Notes under the pieces: model-generated
What the model was told of the DNA's origin: nothing
What the model saw: only the letters and a program-made list of their open reading frames with translations
Databases searched by the model: none
Translations under genes and position numbers: made by a program
Part shown: positions 8,852 to 19,020 of the stretch, piece by piece
How positions within the stretch are numbered: position 1 is the first letter of the stretch
Layout of the letters: the number at the start of each line of letters is the position of its first letter
Source of the DNA: Loktanella sp. PT4BL
GTDB taxonomy: Bacteria; Pseudomonadota; Alphaproteobacteria; Rhodobacterales; Rhodobacteraceae
Assembly: GCF_003201935.1 (NCBI RefSeq)
Contig: NZ_QJJL01000006.1
Coordinates: 62,001 to 126,000 of the forward strand
DNA: 64,000 nt
Direction of reading: 5' to 3'

Positions 8852-10770
8852 ACAGTCACACCCTGACGTTTGACCTCAATCCCTGCTGCCTGCATCGCTG
8901 TCGCGGCAATATCCACCGCCGTCAGCCCTGCATCCGCATACATCGCATCAGGGGCCGCGTGATCAATATAGCGGTCAGGCAATGTCATCGTGCGCACCTG
9001 ACAGCGCCCGTCCAGCAGGCCGTCATTGGCCAGATCATGCAGGACCATGGCACCAAAGCCACCCTTTGCGCCCTGTTCGACCGTGATCAGCGCCTTGTGA
9101 TTGCGCAAGAGTTGCCGGATCAGCGCGCGGTCCAGCGGCTTGGCAAAACGCGCATCGGCAATCGTGGCCGTCGCACCTTGTGCAGCCAGCTTCTCGGCGG
9201 CCTTCTGACATTCGGCCAGATGCGCGCCAAAGCACAGGATCGCCACGTCAGATCCTTCCTGCACGATACGTCCCTTGCCGATCTCGATGATCTCACCGCG
9301 CTCTGGCAGCTCAAGCCCGGCACCTTCGCCCCGCGGATAGCGGAACGCAATCGGACCCTCATCATAGGCGGCGGCAGTGCGCACCATATGCATCAGTTCC
9401 AATTCGTCCCCTGCCGCCATCACAACCATATTGGGCAAAGCGGACATAAATCCGATATCGAAGGCCCCCGCATGGGTTGGCCCGTCAGCACCCACCAGTC
9501 CTGCACGGTCAATCGCAAAGCGGACCGGCAGGTTCTGCAGGGCCACATCATGCACCACCTGATCATAGCCACGCTGGAGGAATGTCGAATAGATCGCACA
9601 GAACGGTTTGAGCCCGCTTGCCGCCATGCCAGCTGCAAAGGTCACGCCGTGTTGTTCTGCGATCCCCACATCAAACACGCGGTTCTTAAACCGCGCACCC
9701 ATGATATCGACGCCTGTCCCCGAGGGCATCGCGGCCGTCACCGCGACAATGCTCGGGTCCATCTGTGCTTCGGTCGCCAGCGCCGTGCCGAAAACCTTGG
9801 TATAGCTTGGCGCGTTGGGGCGCGATTTCGCCTGCGCGCCACTGACAACATCGAATTTCGACACACCATGCCCGCGATCCGCACTGGTTTCGGCGGGGGC
9901 ATAGCCTTTGCCTTTCTTGGTGCAGACATGGATCAGAACAGGCCCAGTTGCACGGGTGCGCGCAGCGCGCAGCACCGGCAAAAGCTGGCGCATATCATGG
10001 CCGTCAATCGGGCCGACGTAGGAAAACCCCAGTTCTTCGAACAAGGTGCCGGACCCACCGGTCTGCATCCCTGTGACCAGATGGCGGGCACGGCGGGCGT
10101 GGTCGCGCAAGGGGCCGGGCAAGGCGGCCTCGAACCCTTCGGCCATCTTGTGCAGTTCTCCCATGGGCGAGGCATAAAGGCCGGACAGATATTTCGACAT
10201 GGCACCCACAGGCGGGGCAATCGACATCTCGTTATCGTTGAGGATCACAAACAAACGGCGGCCTTCGGCGCCCGCGTTGTTCATCGCCTCATAGGCCATG
10301 CCCGCACTGATCGACCCGTCACCGATCACGGCAATTGCGTCACCTGTCGGCATCCCCATGTCACGGCCAACGGTGAAACCAAGGGCGGCAGAGATCGAGG
10401 TGCTGGAATGTGCCGCACCAAAAGGGTCATAGTCGCTCTCGGCGCGTTTGGTGAAACCCGACAGCCCGCCCTCTTGGCGCAGGGTGCGGATCCGGTCGCG
10501 GCGACCAGTGATCACTTTATGCGGGTAACACTGGTGTCCGACATCAAAGATCAGCTTGTCGCGCGGGGTGTCAAAGACAGCGTGGATCGCCACGGTCAAT
10601 TCGACAACACCCAGCGAAGACCCAAGGTGCCCGCCCGTTTCCGACACGGCCGAAATGACCTCTGCGCGGACATCGTCGGCCAAATTGGCGAGAGCGGTAT
10701 CATTCATGCGGCGCATGTCGGCAGGGCCGGAAACGCTATCGAGGAAGGGTGTTTGAGGACGGATGGTCAT
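8848..10770 (-). CDS. dxs: 1-deoxy-D-xylulose-5-phosphate synthase
   Basis: TPP enzyme that condenses pyruvate and glyceraldehyde 3-phosphate, the first committed step of the MEP isoprenoid pathway. It supplies precursors for carotenoids, phytyl tails and quinones. The 640-residue protein shows the N-terminal [16 protein letters not shown] signature, the TPP motif [18 protein letters not shown], and [15 protein letters not shown] in the transketolase-like central domain. I chose the ATG at 10770, preceded by AAAGGTG. It is the last gene of the puf transcription direction, 182 bp after pufX, a linkage also known from Rhodobacter. Confidence 0.95.
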   Translation of the reverse strand: MTIRPQTPFLDSVSGPADMRRMNDTALANLADDVRAEVISAVSETGGHLGSSLGVVELTVAIHAVFDTPRDKLIFDVGHQCYPHKVITGRRDRIRTLRQEGGLSGFTKRAESDYDPFGAAHSSTSISAALGFTVGRDMGMPTGDAIAVIGDGSISAGMAYEAMNNAGAEGRRLFVILNDNEMSIAPPVGAMSKYLSGLYASPMGELHKMAEGFEAALPGPLRDHARRARHLVTGMQTGGSGTLFEELGFSYVGPIDGHDMRQLLPVLRAARTRATGPVLIHVCTKKGKGYAPAETSADRGHGVSKFDVVSGAQAKSRPNAPSYTKVFGTALATEAQMDPSIVAVTAAMPSGTGVDIMGARFKNRVFDVGIAEQHGVTFAAGMAASGLKPFCAIYSTFLQRGYDQVVHDVALQNLPVRFAIDRAGLVGADGPTHAGAFDIGFMSALPNMVVMAAGDELELMHMVRTAAAYDEGPIAFRYPRGEGAGLELPERGEIIEIGKGRIVQEGSDVAILCFGAHLAECQKAAEKLAAQGATATIADARFAKPLDRALIRQLLRNHKALITVEQGAKGGFGAMVLHDLANDGLLDGRCQVRTMTLPDRYIDHAAPDAMYADAGLTAVDIAATAMQAAGIEVKRQGVTV

Positions 10771-10834
10771 GACGGCACCTTTGTGGTAAATAAAAAAGCG
10801 CCGCAAAAGGGTTTCCCCGATTGCGACGCTAGTC

Positions 10835-10944
10835 TCCTGTAGCCAACAGGAAGGGAACTGGGGTCGAAACCCCAATATCGGGCCAGCCAGGGAGGGTAGC
10901 CCGATGGCGCTGGAACAGGCGGGGCGTCGCGCGCCGCCTGCTCC
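10835..10944 (-). other. Cluster of four hairpins between pufX and dxs
   Basis: Four inverted repeats follow each other: 10835-10840/10846-10851 (6 bp), 10859-10864/10869-10874 (6 bp, UUCG tetraloop on the dxs strand), 10877-10883/10899-10905 (7 bp), and 10912-10922/10934-10944 (CAGGCGG/CCGCCTG core extended by GGA/TCC). None is followed by a T run on the minus strand. They look more like mRNA-stabilising or attenuating structures than simple terminators. This is inference from base pairing only. Confidence 0.55.
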
Positions 10945-10951
10945 GATCTCG

Positions 10952-11188
10952 CTAGACTTGTGCGACCTCAGGGGCCGCTTCGATCACCAGAGATGACCGG
11001 TTGATGGGATCAGGCGTGTCGCGGCTTTCTTCGGGAAGGATGCGGCCAATAAAGGCCATCGCTGCAATCACAAACCAGATCGCGAGAACAAAGATCGCGG
11101 CGTAACCCGCCCCCTTGAGCATCAAGAGCGTAATATCGGCGGTCAGCCTGCTCTTTTCGCTCATTTCGAGGATGTTATCGTTTTTCAT
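10952..11188 (-). CDS. pufX: Photosynthetic reaction centre PufX protein
   Basis: A 78-residue single-span membrane protein. The motif MLKGAGYAA followed by a transmembrane helix and IGRILP matches the Rhodobacter PufX pattern (MMKGAGW...GRMLP). PufX opens the LH1 ring and allows quinone exchange between reaction centre and cytochrome bc1. Two adjacent ATGs exist (11191 and 11188). AAGGAG, which overlaps the pufM stop codon, is 7 nt from the second and 4 nt from the first, so I prefer 11188. It lies where pufC would be in pufC-bearing relatives. Confidence 0.88.
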   Translation of the reverse strand: MKNDNILEMSEKSRLTADITLLMLKGAGYAAIFVLAIWFVIAAMAFIGRILPEESRDTPDPINRSSLVIEAAPEVAQV

Positions 11189-11199
11189 CATCTCTCTCC

Positions 11200-12126
11200 T
11201 TAGTTTACTGGCGCATAGCCGTGGACTTGCGCCCAGACGAACCAGTTATCAACAACCGTACCGGTCAACAGGATCCCGATACCGCCGGTCAGCGTTGTCA
11301 GGACTGCGAACCACCAAGCCCAGCGGTGGATACCTTCCATGGTGGCGTTAAAGCCCATGGTCCAGCGCCAGAAGAGGGCGGCACGCTCGGTCGCGGTACC
11401 GCGGTCCACGATCTGTTCGATCTCGCGCTCACCGCCAAAGCGGCTTACAGCAAGGATCGTCGCACCGTGCATGGCAAACAGCAGGGCAGACCCATAGAGG
11501 AACGCAATGCTCAGAGCGTGGAACGGATTGTAGAACAGGTTGCCATATGTGATCGAAAACAGGTTCGTCCAGTCCAGGTGCGAGAACACGCCGTAAGGCA
11601 CCATCTCGGACCAGTCGCCCATCAGGATCGGACGGAACAGACCCAGCACCAGGAACAACCAGATCGCAGAGGCGAAGGCCCATGCCACATGCTTGCCCAT
11701 GCCCAGAGCTTCGGCGCGCAGGTAGGTGCGTACCCACCATGTCAGCACCGAGATCAGCAGGAAGAAGGACGCGATCATGAAGTAACCGCCGTCATCCATT
11801 GGCGGCATGCCCAGCCCGTACCCCGGCGAGGGTGGATCAAGCGACAGCCAGAACAGATCCCGCAGGAAGATCGCAGGGTTGTAGTCAGCCTGCGCCCAGA
11901 ACGACATGCCCACCATCAGGAACCAGATCAAACCGGTCGCCAGTGAGATGACCCCGAAGGACCCCAGATAGATCGGGCCCAACTGTGCATTGCCAAAGAT
12001 GCCGGCAAGCTTGGAGAACCCCGTTGTGGTTCCGCGATCAATCGCGGTTCCGTCAGGTCCGGGGAGGCCCATTTCGGGCGGCCCCTGTACTTGAACCTGT
12101 GTGAAGATGTTTTGATATTCAGCCAT
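11200..12126 (-). CDS. pufM: Photosynthetic reaction centre subunit M
   Basis: A 308-residue, five-helix subunit of the type-II reaction centre. With PufL it binds the special-pair bacteriochlorophylls, bacteriopheophytins, quinones and non-haem iron. Family segments include [53 protein letters not shown] with the chlorophyll-ligating His, and the iron-ligand region [11 protein letters not shown]-like ([14 protein letters not shown]). I chose the ATG at 12126, because AGGAGG is 8 nt upstream, over the ATG at 12132. The SD overlaps the pufL stop, so translation is coupled. Confidence 0.97.
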   Translation of the reverse strand: MAEYQNIFTQVQVQGPPEMGLPGPDGTAIDRGTTTGFSKLAGIFGNAQLGPIYLGSFGVISLATGLIWFLMVGMSFWAQADYNPAIFLRDLFWLSLDPPSPGYGLGMPPMDDGGYFMIASFFLLISVLTWWVRTYLRAEALGMGKHVAWAFASAIWLFLVLGLFRPILMGDWSEMVPYGVFSHLDWTNLFSITYGNLFYNPFHALSIAFLYGSALLFAMHGATILAVSRFGGEREIEQIVDRGTATERAALFWRWTMGFNATMEGIHRWAWWFAVLTTLTGGIGILLTGTVVDNWFVWAQVHGYAPVN

Positions 12127-12138
12127 TTTCATATCCTC

Positions 12139-12969
12139 CTACAGATCGACCCACCAAGGGAGCTCATAGTACCAGTCCCACCAGACGATCCATTCCTCGA
12201 ACCAGATGGTGCCGGAAATCACGATACAAATCGCAGACCAGAAACCCGCATTCAGCGCCAGGAACAGACCGAGGCGGTGAATCCCCAATGGCCCGATCGA
12301 ATAGCCGATCAGATCGCGGAAATACGTATCTTCATGATCAGGTGACTTGATCTCTTGGCCCTTGCCCGGGTTCACGGCCGACAACACCAGTGATCCGTGC
12401 AACGCAAGTGCGAGACAGGTGGTGAAGAAGAACGTGATCGCGATCATATGGACCGGATTGTAGTGGAAGTTCCCGTAGGTGTAGCCCACGTTGTTCACCC
12501 AATCGAGGTGGCTGAAGATGCCATATGGGAACGCATGCCCCCAAGCACCCAGCAGAACCGGACGGATCACAACAAGCGTAACATAGGCAAAGATCGCCAC
12601 ACCGAATGCAAAGGGCACGTGATAGCCAATGCCCAATTTGCGGCAGATCTCGACCTCACGCATCATCCAGCTGACAAAGGCACCAATGGCACAGATCGTG
12701 ATGATCTGCCAAAGACCGCCATCAAGCAGTGGTGCGGCACCCAAACCGTATTCAAGCGGCGGTGGGTTGATCGAAATCAGCCACGGGTTCCATGTGGGGC
12801 CCTGGCTGGCCCCGTAAAATATCAGTATTGTCCCAAGGACGGCGAAAAAGAACGTCGTGACCCCGAAGAAGCCAACATAAAATGGCCCCACCCAAAAGTC
12901 GAACAGATCACCGCCTACCAATGTCCCGCCACGGACCCGGTATTTTCTCTCGAAGCTGAGCTGTGCCAT
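12139..12969 (-). CDS. pufL: Photosynthetic reaction centre subunit L
   Basis: A 276-residue subunit with five transmembrane helices, starting [20 protein letters not shown] as in other purple bacteria. Diagnostic segments are [36 protein letters not shown] with special-pair and iron-side histidines, and [22 protein letters not shown] precedes the ATG at a normal distance. It is separated from pufA by 124 bp containing a strong hairpin. Confidence 0.97.
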   Translation of the reverse strand: MAQLSFERKYRVRGGTLVGGDLFDFWVGPFYVGFFGVTTFFFAVLGTILIFYGASQGPTWNPWLISINPPPLEYGLGAAPLLDGGLWQIITICAIGAFVSWMMREVEICRKLGIGYHVPFAFGVAIFAYVTLVVIRPVLLGAWGHAFPYGIFSHLDWVNNVGYTYGNFHYNPVHMIAITFFFTTCLALALHGSLVLSAVNPGKGQEIKSPDHEDTYFRDLIGYSIGPLGIHRLGLFLALNAGFWSAICIVISGTIWFEEWIVWWDWYYELPWWVDL

Positions 12970-13044
12970 CTTCCAATCTCCATTCTAGACAGGCCCTGCA
13001 TCCGCGTTCCGGTGCGCCCTATCTTCATCAATGTCGGTGTTTGC

Positions 13045-13069
13045 TACGGGCGGAACCGGCCCGCCCGTA
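13045..13069 (-). other. pufA-pufL intercistronic mRNA hairpin
   Basis: A perfect 9-bp stem (13045-13053 with 13061-13069, TACGGGCGG/CCGCCCGTA) has a 7-nt loop and no downstream T tract. In Rhodobacter capsulatus a hairpin in the same position protects the pufBA segment from 3'-end decay and raises LH1 over reaction-centre levels. The same role here is inferred from position. Confidence 0.75.
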
Positions 13070-13093
13070 ACGTGATTTAGTCAGCAAAGCTGA

Positions 13094-13249
13094 TTACATT
13101 CCGCCGAAGGCGAGCTGGAACCAGTTTGTGCTTTCATTGCTCAACAGAACGAGGTGAATCATTGCTGCAAGCAGGAACAGGAATACGCCCTGGGCCACGA
13201 AAACGCGGCGTGGGTCGAATACCAACCAGATCTTATAGAACTGTGCCAT
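13094..13249 (-). CDS. pufA: Light-harvesting 1 alpha subunit
   Basis: A 51-residue single-span antenna polypeptide that binds bacteriochlorophyll in the core LH1 complex. It begins [20 protein letters not shown], the classic LH1-alpha N-terminus, and carries the bacteriochlorophyll-ligating His32 in [16 protein letters not shown], overlapping the pufB stop codon, acts as its ribosome binding site. It follows pufB by 12 bp. Confidence 0.96.
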   Translation of the reverse strand: MAQFYKIWLVFDPRRVFVAQGVFLFLLAAMIHLVLLSNESTNWFQLAFGGM

Positions 13250-13261
13250 TTGCTAATTCTC

Positions 13262-13417
13262 CTACCAGCTGAACCAAGGAAGCTTGATGTACGTCAGTAC
13301 GTGAGCAACCACGGCAACGATCGTGAAGATCGTGAACCCGCTCATGTAAACTGCGTGCAGCTCCTGGGCCTGCTCGTCAGTGAGACCTGTGAAAGAAAGG
13401 TCAGATTTGTCAGCCAT
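13262..13417 (-). CDS. pufB: Light-harvesting 1 beta subunit
   Basis: A 51-residue LH1-beta polypeptide beginning [20 protein letters not shown]. It has the interface His21 (ELHAVYMSG) and the chlorophyll-ligating His39 ([16 protein letters not shown]); the terminal WFSW-like ending is typical. GGAG lies 9 nt before the ATG. It is the first structural gene after pufQ, with 147 bp between them. Confidence 0.96.
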   Translation of the reverse strand: MADKSDLSFTGLTDEQAQELHAVYMSGFTIFTIVAVVAHVLTYIKLPWFSW

Positions 13418-13498
13418 GTTTTGTCTCCAAAATTAAGTACTGACGCCGCGCACCCCCCGCGGCCGGGTTACGACAAAGGCTCATCCTTTGCCCCAATC

Positions 13499-13521
13499 CA
13501 TCATCCCGGGGGGGAATGATG
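13499..13521 (-). other. Hairpin between pufQ and pufB
   Basis: CATCAT (13499-13504) pairs with ATGATG (13516-13521), and neighbouring C/G residues can lengthen the stem with one bulge. The position matches the pufQ-pufB intercistronic processing region known in Rhodobacter. No T run follows. Confidence 0.4.
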
Positions 13522-13564
13522 AACATCGGATGCCCGTTTTCGGACAAATGTCGTGCCATCAGGT

Positions 13565-13789
13565 TCATGCGCTGAAGATCTGTGGCGTAATAATGCGGGC
13601 CTGTGTCCAGGCCTTTGCGAAGGGGCCTTTCTCCGGGAGCTCCATCCGGCGCGCGGCAGACAACACCCATGTCAGGATGCAAAGCGGCAGCGTGGCCAGA
13701 AAGATCAGCCCGAAATAGGCATAGTATTCGCGCTTTGGCGGCGCTGACCGGGCCCGTGTGTGGGGCATGTCTGTTGTAAAATCGGTCAT
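13565..13789 (-). CDS. pufQ: PufQ, puf operon cytochrome/bacteriochlorophyll-related protein
   Basis: A 74-residue protein with one transmembrane segment ([22 protein letters not shown]) and the conserved PufQ tail [23 protein letters not shown]. PufQ is required for normal bacteriochlorophyll synthesis in Rhodobacter, probably in delivery of intermediates. GGAGG precedes the ATG, which overlaps the bchZ stop as ATGA. Its puf promoter probably lies within bchZ, as in relatives (inference). Confidence 0.9.
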   Translation of the reverse strand: MTDFTTDMPHTRARSAPPKREYYAYFGLIFLATLPLCILTWVLSAARRMELPEKGPFAKAWTQARIITPQIFSA

Positions 13790-15246
13790 TTGCGTCCTCC
13801 AGTATTGGATTGAAGTGTTTCGACGGTCTCAAGAACGACCCGGTCATTGCCGGCGTCGAGGGCTGCGCGCTCGGCTGCGTCACGCAGCGTTTTGGCGGCA
13901 GAAATTCGTGTCAGGATCGGGTGGGTCGCCACGATCTCGTCGAGCTTGGCCTGTGCGTCGGCATCCCAGGGGAAATCGCGGCGCAGCGGTGTCAGCGTGG
14001 CATCGGTGGCATCCATGTCGCTGCCCAGCGGCAGGATATGGAACAGCGCGTCAAACAGACCGTTGCAGACCTCTTGCAGCAGATAGGTTGCGCCCGCGTA
14101 CCCCATGAACGGCGTGCCGGTGGCACGGCGGATCGCAGCACCGGGGAAGCTGGCAGGGATAAACACCGGCGATGGGCCATGCCCCGCCTTCATCTCGGCC
14201 ATATACATCTTCTCGTTGATTGATCCCAAAACGATCAGCGGGCGCTTGGTGTGGATCAGGTTGCGCACTTCTTCGTTGTTGGTTTTCTTGCCACGGCAAC
14301 GGGCCACGGCAAAGGCACAGGGAAAGCCCAGATCACCTTCAAGGAAATGGCGCACGCCGCGGGCATAGGTTTCATTCGCAACAATTGCGAATTCGGCAGT
14401 GGCAAAGAAATCCTGCGTGACCGAACGCCACAAATCCCACACCGGTTTGATGGTCGAATGTTTCTCTTGCTCGATGAACGGCTCTGGGTCGAGGCCCGTC
14501 AATTCACCCAGCTTGCGCAGGAATTTCGTGGTGGAATCAATGCCGAACGGCGCTTGCAGGTATGGCTTGCCCAGCACCTCACAAAGGCCGCGCCCGAATT
14601 CGCGGTACATGGTGACGTTCACATCGGCGTTCACCAGATTGCGCATCTCGGCCACATGGGCACCGAGGGGCATCACCATATTGATCTCGGCACCAATGCC
14701 TTCGACCAGACGCCGGATTTCGGCCAGATCAGAGGGCATATTGAACGCGCCATACATCGGCCCAAGGATATTCACGCGCGGCCTCACACCTTCTTCGCGT
14801 TTTTTCTCAGGCGGCATCCGGCCTTTGGTCATGCCGAATTCCGTGAAAATCCACGTCATCGCACGGTCGGCACATTCCCATTGGTCTTCATCAATGGTGC
14901 GCGGCAAAAAGCGTTGAATGTTGGTGCCCTGCGGCGTCACACCGCCACCGATCATCTCGGCAATGGACCCGGTCACAACAACCGCAGGCAGTGCGGGGTC
15001 AAGCGTCTTCCAGGCCCGCTTCATCGCGTCCTCGGTGCCCTCACCCATCTCGCTTTCGCCCAGACCGGTGACGACAATCGGCAATTCATGCGGCGGCAGG
15101 CCATCGGTGTAATGCAACACGGATGTCACTGGCAGGTTCTCACAACCCACTGGCCCGTCGATAACTACCTGCAAACCTTTGACGGCACAGAAGGCGTAGA
15201 CGGCACCCCAGTAACCACCCGCACGATCATGATCGGTGACTAGCAT
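13786..15246 (-). CDS. bchZ: Chlorophyllide a reductase subunit Z
   Basis: A 486-residue nitrogenase-like MoFe-beta homologue. With BchY it forms the catalytic part of chlorophyllide a oxidoreductase, reducing ring B (C7=C8) to give a bacteriochlorin. The N-terminus [19 protein letters not shown] and cluster-ligand region [19 protein letters not shown] are characteristic. The start is the ATG at 15246, overlapping the bchY stop as TGATG; a TTG one codon earlier is less likely. Confidence 0.96.
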   Translation of the reverse strand: MLVTDHDRAGGYWGAVYAFCAVKGLQVVIDGPVGCENLPVTSVLHYTDGLPPHELPIVVTGLGESEMGEGTEDAMKRAWKTLDPALPAVVVTGSIAEMIGGGVTPQGTNIQRFLPRTIDEDQWECADRAMTWIFTEFGMTKGRMPPEKKREEGVRPRVNILGPMYGAFNMPSDLAEIRRLVEGIGAEINMVMPLGAHVAEMRNLVNADVNVTMYREFGRGLCEVLGKPYLQAPFGIDSTTKFLRKLGELTGLDPEPFIEQEKHSTIKPVWDLWRSVTQDFFATAEFAIVANETYARGVRHFLEGDLGFPCAFAVARCRGKKTNNEEVRNLIHTKRPLIVLGSINEKMYMAEMKAGHGPSPVFIPASFPGAAIRRATGTPFMGYAGATYLLQEVCNGLFDALFHILPLGSDMDATDATLTPLRRDFPWDADAQAKLDEIVATHPILTRISAAKTLRDAAERAALDAGNDRVVLETVETLQSNTGGRK

Positions 15247-16850
15247 CAAATCATCTCCTGCGCTTTGGCGGCACGCGCCATCTTATCGAGCTTCTTCTGA
15301 TGCTGCGCACGGAAGTCAGGCCGCAAATTCGGCGCACCCTCCCAGACACCGGCGGTGTCGCCACTGCCCACGCCCTCGAAGAAGTCGCGCATCTTGTCCA
15401 TTTTCTGTTTGCCCGCGATGGCCGCATTGACGACCTGCGCCAGGGAACCGGCCCCCGCAGGGCCCATCAGCGGACGGGCTGAAATCAGGTTGGTAAAGTA
15501 AAGCGACGGGATACCCGCCTCTTTGGCGTGCTGGACCACCGGTGTGGTGCCAATCGCCAGATCAGGTTTGATGGCATCGACAGCGGCCAGATCATCCTCA
15601 AGCGAAGCGCGATATTTGATTTTCACGCCTTTGGCAGCCAGCCATTCCGCATCGGGGCGCGACCATTCCGTCTTGGGGCAAGCCGTGCCGACGTATGGCA
15701 CATCCGCGCCGCTTTCGATCAGCAAACGCGCCACCAGAAGCTCGGAGCCTTCATAACCCGACAGCGTCACCGTGCCATTGATCTGCGCGCCAGCCAGCGC
15801 ACCCTTAATGGCGGGCAGGAACGCGTTCTGCGCCGCTGCAATCTGATCCGGGGCGACATTGTAAGCATCACCAATCGCCGCCAGCCAGGCGGCTGTGCCA
15901 TCGTGACCCACAGGGGCCGAACCCACGATCTTGCGACCAGCCGCCTGAAATTCACGGATGGATGCCGTGTAGAACGGGTGGATCGCCGCCGCGACACCGC
16001 AATCAAGGGCGGCGTAAAGCTCGCGCCATTCACGGGTCGGAACCACAGGACCGGCGGCAAGGCCCATAGGGGCCAGCATCGCGCCAATCATCATGGGATC
16101 AGCGGGGAACATCTCGCCCAGCAAGGCCACATTCGGACGGTCGGATTTACCACCCACAGGGCGGGCAACAGGGCCTGCCTTAATCTCTTCGCGGGCATAT
16201 TGCAGCATCGCACCGGCCAGCACATCCTTGGCCTCGGCGTGGGTCGGGATACCGAAACCGGGCACATCAATTCCCACGATCCGCACGCCATTAATCTCTT
16301 TGGGCAGCAACCGCAGCGGCACACCGGATGCGGTGGGCACGCAGAGGTTGGTTACCACGATGGCGTCATAGCGATCAGGATCAGCCATATCGTGGACACT
16401 CTCGCGGATGTCCTCGAACAGTTTACCCGTCACCAATGTCTCGGAATTGAACGGAACATAGCCGACAGACCGGCGCGCCCCGTAAAAATGCGAAACAAAC
16501 GTGAGACCGTATACACAACAAGCCGAACCGGACAGAACCGTGGCCACACGCTTCATCCGAAGGCCTACACGCAAAGACCCGAACGCAGGGCACATGCTCT
16601 GCGGTTGATCGTGGGGTCCTTGCGGATAATCCTTCGCATATTGATCAAGGATCTCGGATTTGCCAGCGGCACGCGCGGCAGCTTCCATTGATCCGGCACT
16701 GGCGGTGCAACCGCCCTCAAGCGCTGTCGCCTGCTGGGACACATCCAGCGCTTCGGGCGAATCCGCACGTGCAACACCCTCGATGATCTGGACCTGTCCA
16801 GCCTCATCATAGCCAACTTCATAGCCTTGGGTGTTAGTGTCATGCGTCAT
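15246..16850 (-). CDS. bchY: Chlorophyllide a reductase subunit Y
   Basis: A 534-residue NifD-like subunit of chlorophyllide a oxidoreductase. Cluster-ligand cysteines are visible in [36 protein letters not shown] and [21 protein letters not shown] lies about 10 nt upstream of the ATG. The 5' end overlaps by 11 nt a 48-codon frame that separates it from bchX. Confidence 0.96.
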   Translation of the reverse strand: MTHDTNTQGYEVGYDEAGQVQIIEGVARADSPEALDVSQQATALEGGCTASAGSMEAAARAAGKSEILDQYAKDYPQGPHDQPQSMCPAFGSLRVGLRMKRVATVLSGSACCVYGLTFVSHFYGARRSVGYVPFNSETLVTGKLFEDIRESVHDMADPDRYDAIVVTNLCVPTASGVPLRLLPKEINGVRIVGIDVPGFGIPTHAEAKDVLAGAMLQYAREEIKAGPVARPVGGKSDRPNVALLGEMFPADPMMIGAMLAPMGLAAGPVVPTREWRELYAALDCGVAAAIHPFYTASIREFQAAGRKIVGSAPVGHDGTAAWLAAIGDAYNVAPDQIAAAQNAFLPAIKGALAGAQINGTVTLSGYEGSELLVARLLIESGADVPYVGTACPKTEWSRPDAEWLAAKGVKIKYRASLEDDLAAVDAIKPDLAIGTTPVVQHAKEAGIPSLYFTNLISARPLMGPAGAGSLAQVVNAAIAGKQKMDKMRDFFEGVGSGDTAGVWEGAPNLRPDFRAQHQKKLDKMARAAKAQEMI

Positions 16851-16986
16851 ATTTGACAGGCTCCTTGGCGGCAGGTGCGGTCGCCATGATATCGCGCAGA
16901 AGGCGTTTCATCTGTGCGGGGGTGGCGCGGGCAAGCATTTCTTGCACTTCGCGTTCAACGTTCTTGCGGGCGTCAGGCGTCGTCAT
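16840..16986 (-). CDS. 48-aa unannotated ORF between bchX and bchY
   Basis: The ATG at 16986 opens a 48-codon frame: [20 protein letters not shown], then ATPAQMKRLLRDIMATAPAA, then KEPVKYDA. A near-perfect Shine-Dalgarno (GGAGGTGA, 4 nt from ATG) precedes it. It overlaps the bchX 3' end by 14 nt and the bchY 5' end by 11 nt, giving a translationally coupled bchX-ORF-bchY chain. The protein would be a charged amphipathic helix without cysteines or membrane segments. I do not recognise it. It also carries the bchY Shine-Dalgarno, so a purely leader role is possible. Confidence 0.6.
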   Translation of the reverse strand: MTTPDARKNVEREVQEMLARATPAQMKRLLRDIMATAPAAKEPVKYDA

Positions 16987-17977
16987 AGATCACCTCCAGG
17001 CTCTCTTTCGGCTGGGCGTTCTTGCCGCGCATGTCCACATCGGTGGCGGGTACAAGTTGATAGTCGCCGCCGGTGTCCTTGGCGTCGAACAGTCCCAGCA
17101 GTCCATCTTGATCAAGCGGGTTGGGGCGCACAGGCGGGGCAATGCCCACAGCCTCGGCCAGACCTTCAAACATCGGACCCCATTCGCTTTGATGGGTGCC
17201 AACGATCTGATAGTTCGCGCTTTTCTTTCTCAGGTCATCGTTTTGCGGGATTGCAGCAAGGACAGGTATGCTAACAGCTTCGGCGAAAGCCTGCGCTTCT
17301 CCTGTGCCGTCATCTTTGTTGATGACAAGTCCAGCGACCCCAACGTTGCCACCCAGTTTTCGGAAGTATTCGACTGCCGAGCAGACATTGTTAGCAACAT
17401 AAAGCGATTGGAGGTCATTTGAGGCAACCAAGATAACTTTCTGCGCCATATCGCGCGCGATGGGCAGGCCGAAGCCGCCGCAGACAACGTCGCCCAGGAA
17501 ATCCAGCAGGACATAGTCAAAGTCCCAATCATGGAAGCCCAGCTTTTCAAGCAATTCAAACCCGTGAATAATCCCGCGCCCACCACAGCCACGGCCCACT
17601 TCCGGTCCGCCAAGCTCCATCGCGAAAACACCGCCGCGCTTGAAGCAGACATCACCAATGGCAACCTCTTCGCCAGCAAGCTTTTTCTTTGCGGAAGTCT
17701 CGATAATTGTGGGGCAGGCTTTGCCGCCAAACAGCAGGCTGGTGGTGTCTGATTTCGGATCACAGCCAATCAGAAGCACGCGCTTGCCCATCTCGGCCAT
17801 CATATGGCTGAGGTTGGCCAACGTGAAAGATTTGCCGATCCCGCCTTTGCCATAGATCGCGATGATCTGGGTCTTTGATGTGGGTTCGCCCTGCGGGACC
17901 TCCAGCGTGGGTTCCTCATGCGCTTCATCGCGCAGGCGCTGGTCGAAATCCTTCAGGTTCGGAATTTCATCTTTCAT
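16973..17977 (-). CDS. bchX: Chlorophyllide a reductase iron protein subunit X
   Basis: A 334-residue NifH/BchL-like ATPase that passes electrons from its 4Fe-4S cluster to BchYZ. The P-loop YGKGGIGKS is at residues 42-50. Cys ligands lie in [10 protein letters not shown] and [10 protein letters not shown], and switch residues in [15 protein letters not shown]. Its ATG overlaps the bchC stop as ATGA. The BchX-specific N-terminal extension of about 35 residues before the P-loop separates it from BchL. Confidence 0.96.
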   Translation of the reverse strand: MKDEIPNLKDFDQRLRDEAHEEPTLEVPQGEPTSKTQIIAIYGKGGIGKSFTLANLSHMMAEMGKRVLLIGCDPKSDTTSLLFGGKACPTIIETSAKKKLAGEEVAIGDVCFKRGGVFAMELGGPEVGRGCGGRGIIHGFELLEKLGFHDWDFDYVLLDFLGDVVCGGFGLPIARDMAQKVILVASNDLQSLYVANNVCSAVEYFRKLGGNVGVAGLVINKDDGTGEAQAFAEAVSIPVLAAIPQNDDLRKKSANYQIVGTHQSEWGPMFEGLAEAVGIAPPVRPNPLDQDGLLGLFDAKDTGGDYQLVPATDVDMRGKNAQPKESLEVIYDDA

Positions 17978-18912
17978 GCGGTTCCCCAGTTCAAAATCAT
18001 TTTCAGGCAGGCCGGATCAGTGAACGCCGTTTCATAGGCGGTGCCTGCGGCTTCTGCGGGCTGTTGGTGTGTGATCAGATCGGCCAGCTCCAACGTGCCC
18101 GCCTCGACCAAGGCTTTGGTAGCGGTCATATCGTCCGCCGCCCATTCGGCGCTGATGCGGAAACGGGCTTCCTTCATAAAGGCAGGCGGAAATGCGAATT
18201 GCAGAGGCGCGGTATAGAACCCTGCCAAGACGATTTCACCGCCTTTGGCGATGCGGCCGATCCAGTCGTTCAGCAGATCGCCGCGACCTGATGCATCGTA
18301 GACAGATTTGTAATCTCGGCGCGCGTCGGCTTCGGGCGTTGTCACCTCATACCCGCTGGCACCACCCATGCGGATCGGATCAACTTCCCAAACGGTTGGC
18401 GCAGGCGCACCGGACGCAATGGTCAATCGCGCCAGAAGACGGCCCAACACACCGTGACCGATAATCAGGTCTGGCACAGCCTTGTTTGGTCCCGCCATCG
18501 CATGGCGCGCCGTCGCAGCCAAAGCCAGCAACGCACCCGCAGCACCGAGACCCCGATCAATACGGGTCACGCGAGATGCTTTGGTGACCAGCGTTTGCGC
18601 CGCCGCACCGAACAGACCGAAGGCACCTTCATAGCAACTCGCGCCGGGCACGAAGACATGCTCACCCACGCGGTAGCCACTGTCAGCACCCGCCTCGATC
18701 ACTTCGCCAGCGGCTTCATATCCGGGGATCAAAGGGTATCCCATGCCGGGGAACGGGGGCATCTCACCGGTCCAAAACAGTTTTTCCGTACCTGTCGAGA
18801 TGCCGGAATGCCTGATCGCGACCACAATATCATCCGCCGCAGGAGGTACGATTCCCACCTGATCAAGCGCGAGCTTTCCCGGCGCTGATAGAATGACGGC
18901 CTTTGTTTCCAA
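17974..18912 (-). CDS. bchC: 3-hydroxyethyl bacteriochlorophyllide a dehydrogenase
   Basis: A 312-residue MDR-type dehydrogenase that oxidises the C3 hydroxyethyl group to acetyl in bacteriochlorophyll a synthesis. It shows [23 protein letters not shown], then [13 protein letters not shown], and the cofactor-domain segment [13 protein letters not shown]. The start is a TTG at 18912 ([11 protein letters not shown], matching the family's METxAVIL), preceded by GGGGAG; an ATG at 18945 lacks a ribosome binding site. PpsR-type boxes lie about 85-125 bp upstream. Confidence 0.94.
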   Translation of the reverse strand: METKAVILSAPGKLALDQVGIVPPAADDIVVAIRHSGISTGTEKLFWTGEMPPFPGMGYPLIPGYEAAGEVIEAGADSGYRVGEHVFVPGASCYEGAFGLFGAAAQTLVTKASRVTRIDRGLGAAGALLALAATARHAMAGPNKAVPDLIIGHGVLGRLLARLTIASGAPAPTVWEVDPIRMGGASGYEVTTPEADARRDYKSVYDASGRGDLLNDWIGRIAKGGEIVLAGFYTAPLQFAFPPAFMKEARFRISAEWAADDMTATKALVEAGTLELADLITHQQPAEAAGTAYETAFTDPACLKMILNWGTA

Positions 18913-18995
18913 CGCTTTTCTCCCCAGTGTACAGCTTTGGAACATTCCAAATCACAACACTCTGTCCTGTCCTAGTTTAGCCTTACAGATCAAAG

Positions 18996-19013
18996 TGTCA
19001 ATTTATTTAGACA
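18996..19013. promoter_or_regulatory. PpsR/CrtJ-type box upstream of bchC, site 1
   Basis: TGTCAATTTATTTAGACA fits the TGT-N12-ACA consensus of the photosynthesis repressor PpsR/CrtJ. It lies about 84 bp upstream of the bchC TTG, with 7 bp of AT-rich sequence separating it from a second box. Confidence 0.8.
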
Positions 19014-19020
19014 TGCAAAG

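Noticed and set aside
8959-10842. A 627-codon open frame on the plus strand opposite dxs
   Set aside because: It mirrors dxs, which has full family motifs and a ribosome binding site. The antisense product is Gln/Arg/His-rich with no recognisable domain, as expected from high-GC shadow frames.
10859-10905. tRNA-like look of the GGGTCGAAACCC hairpin region near dxs
   Set aside because: There is no acceptor stem, D arm or anticodon arm in the right order; it is better explained as consecutive simple hairpins.
13410-13883. A 157-codon minus-strand frame across pufQ and the pufQ-pufB gap
   Set aside because: It is out of frame with PufQ, overlaps bchZ and pufB ends, and its product has no family resemblance; the 74-residue PufQ frame is clearly the real gene.
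18968-18987. A third PpsR-like site upstream of bchC
   Set aside because: The spacing is TGT-N14-ACA instead of N12, so it does not meet the consensus.
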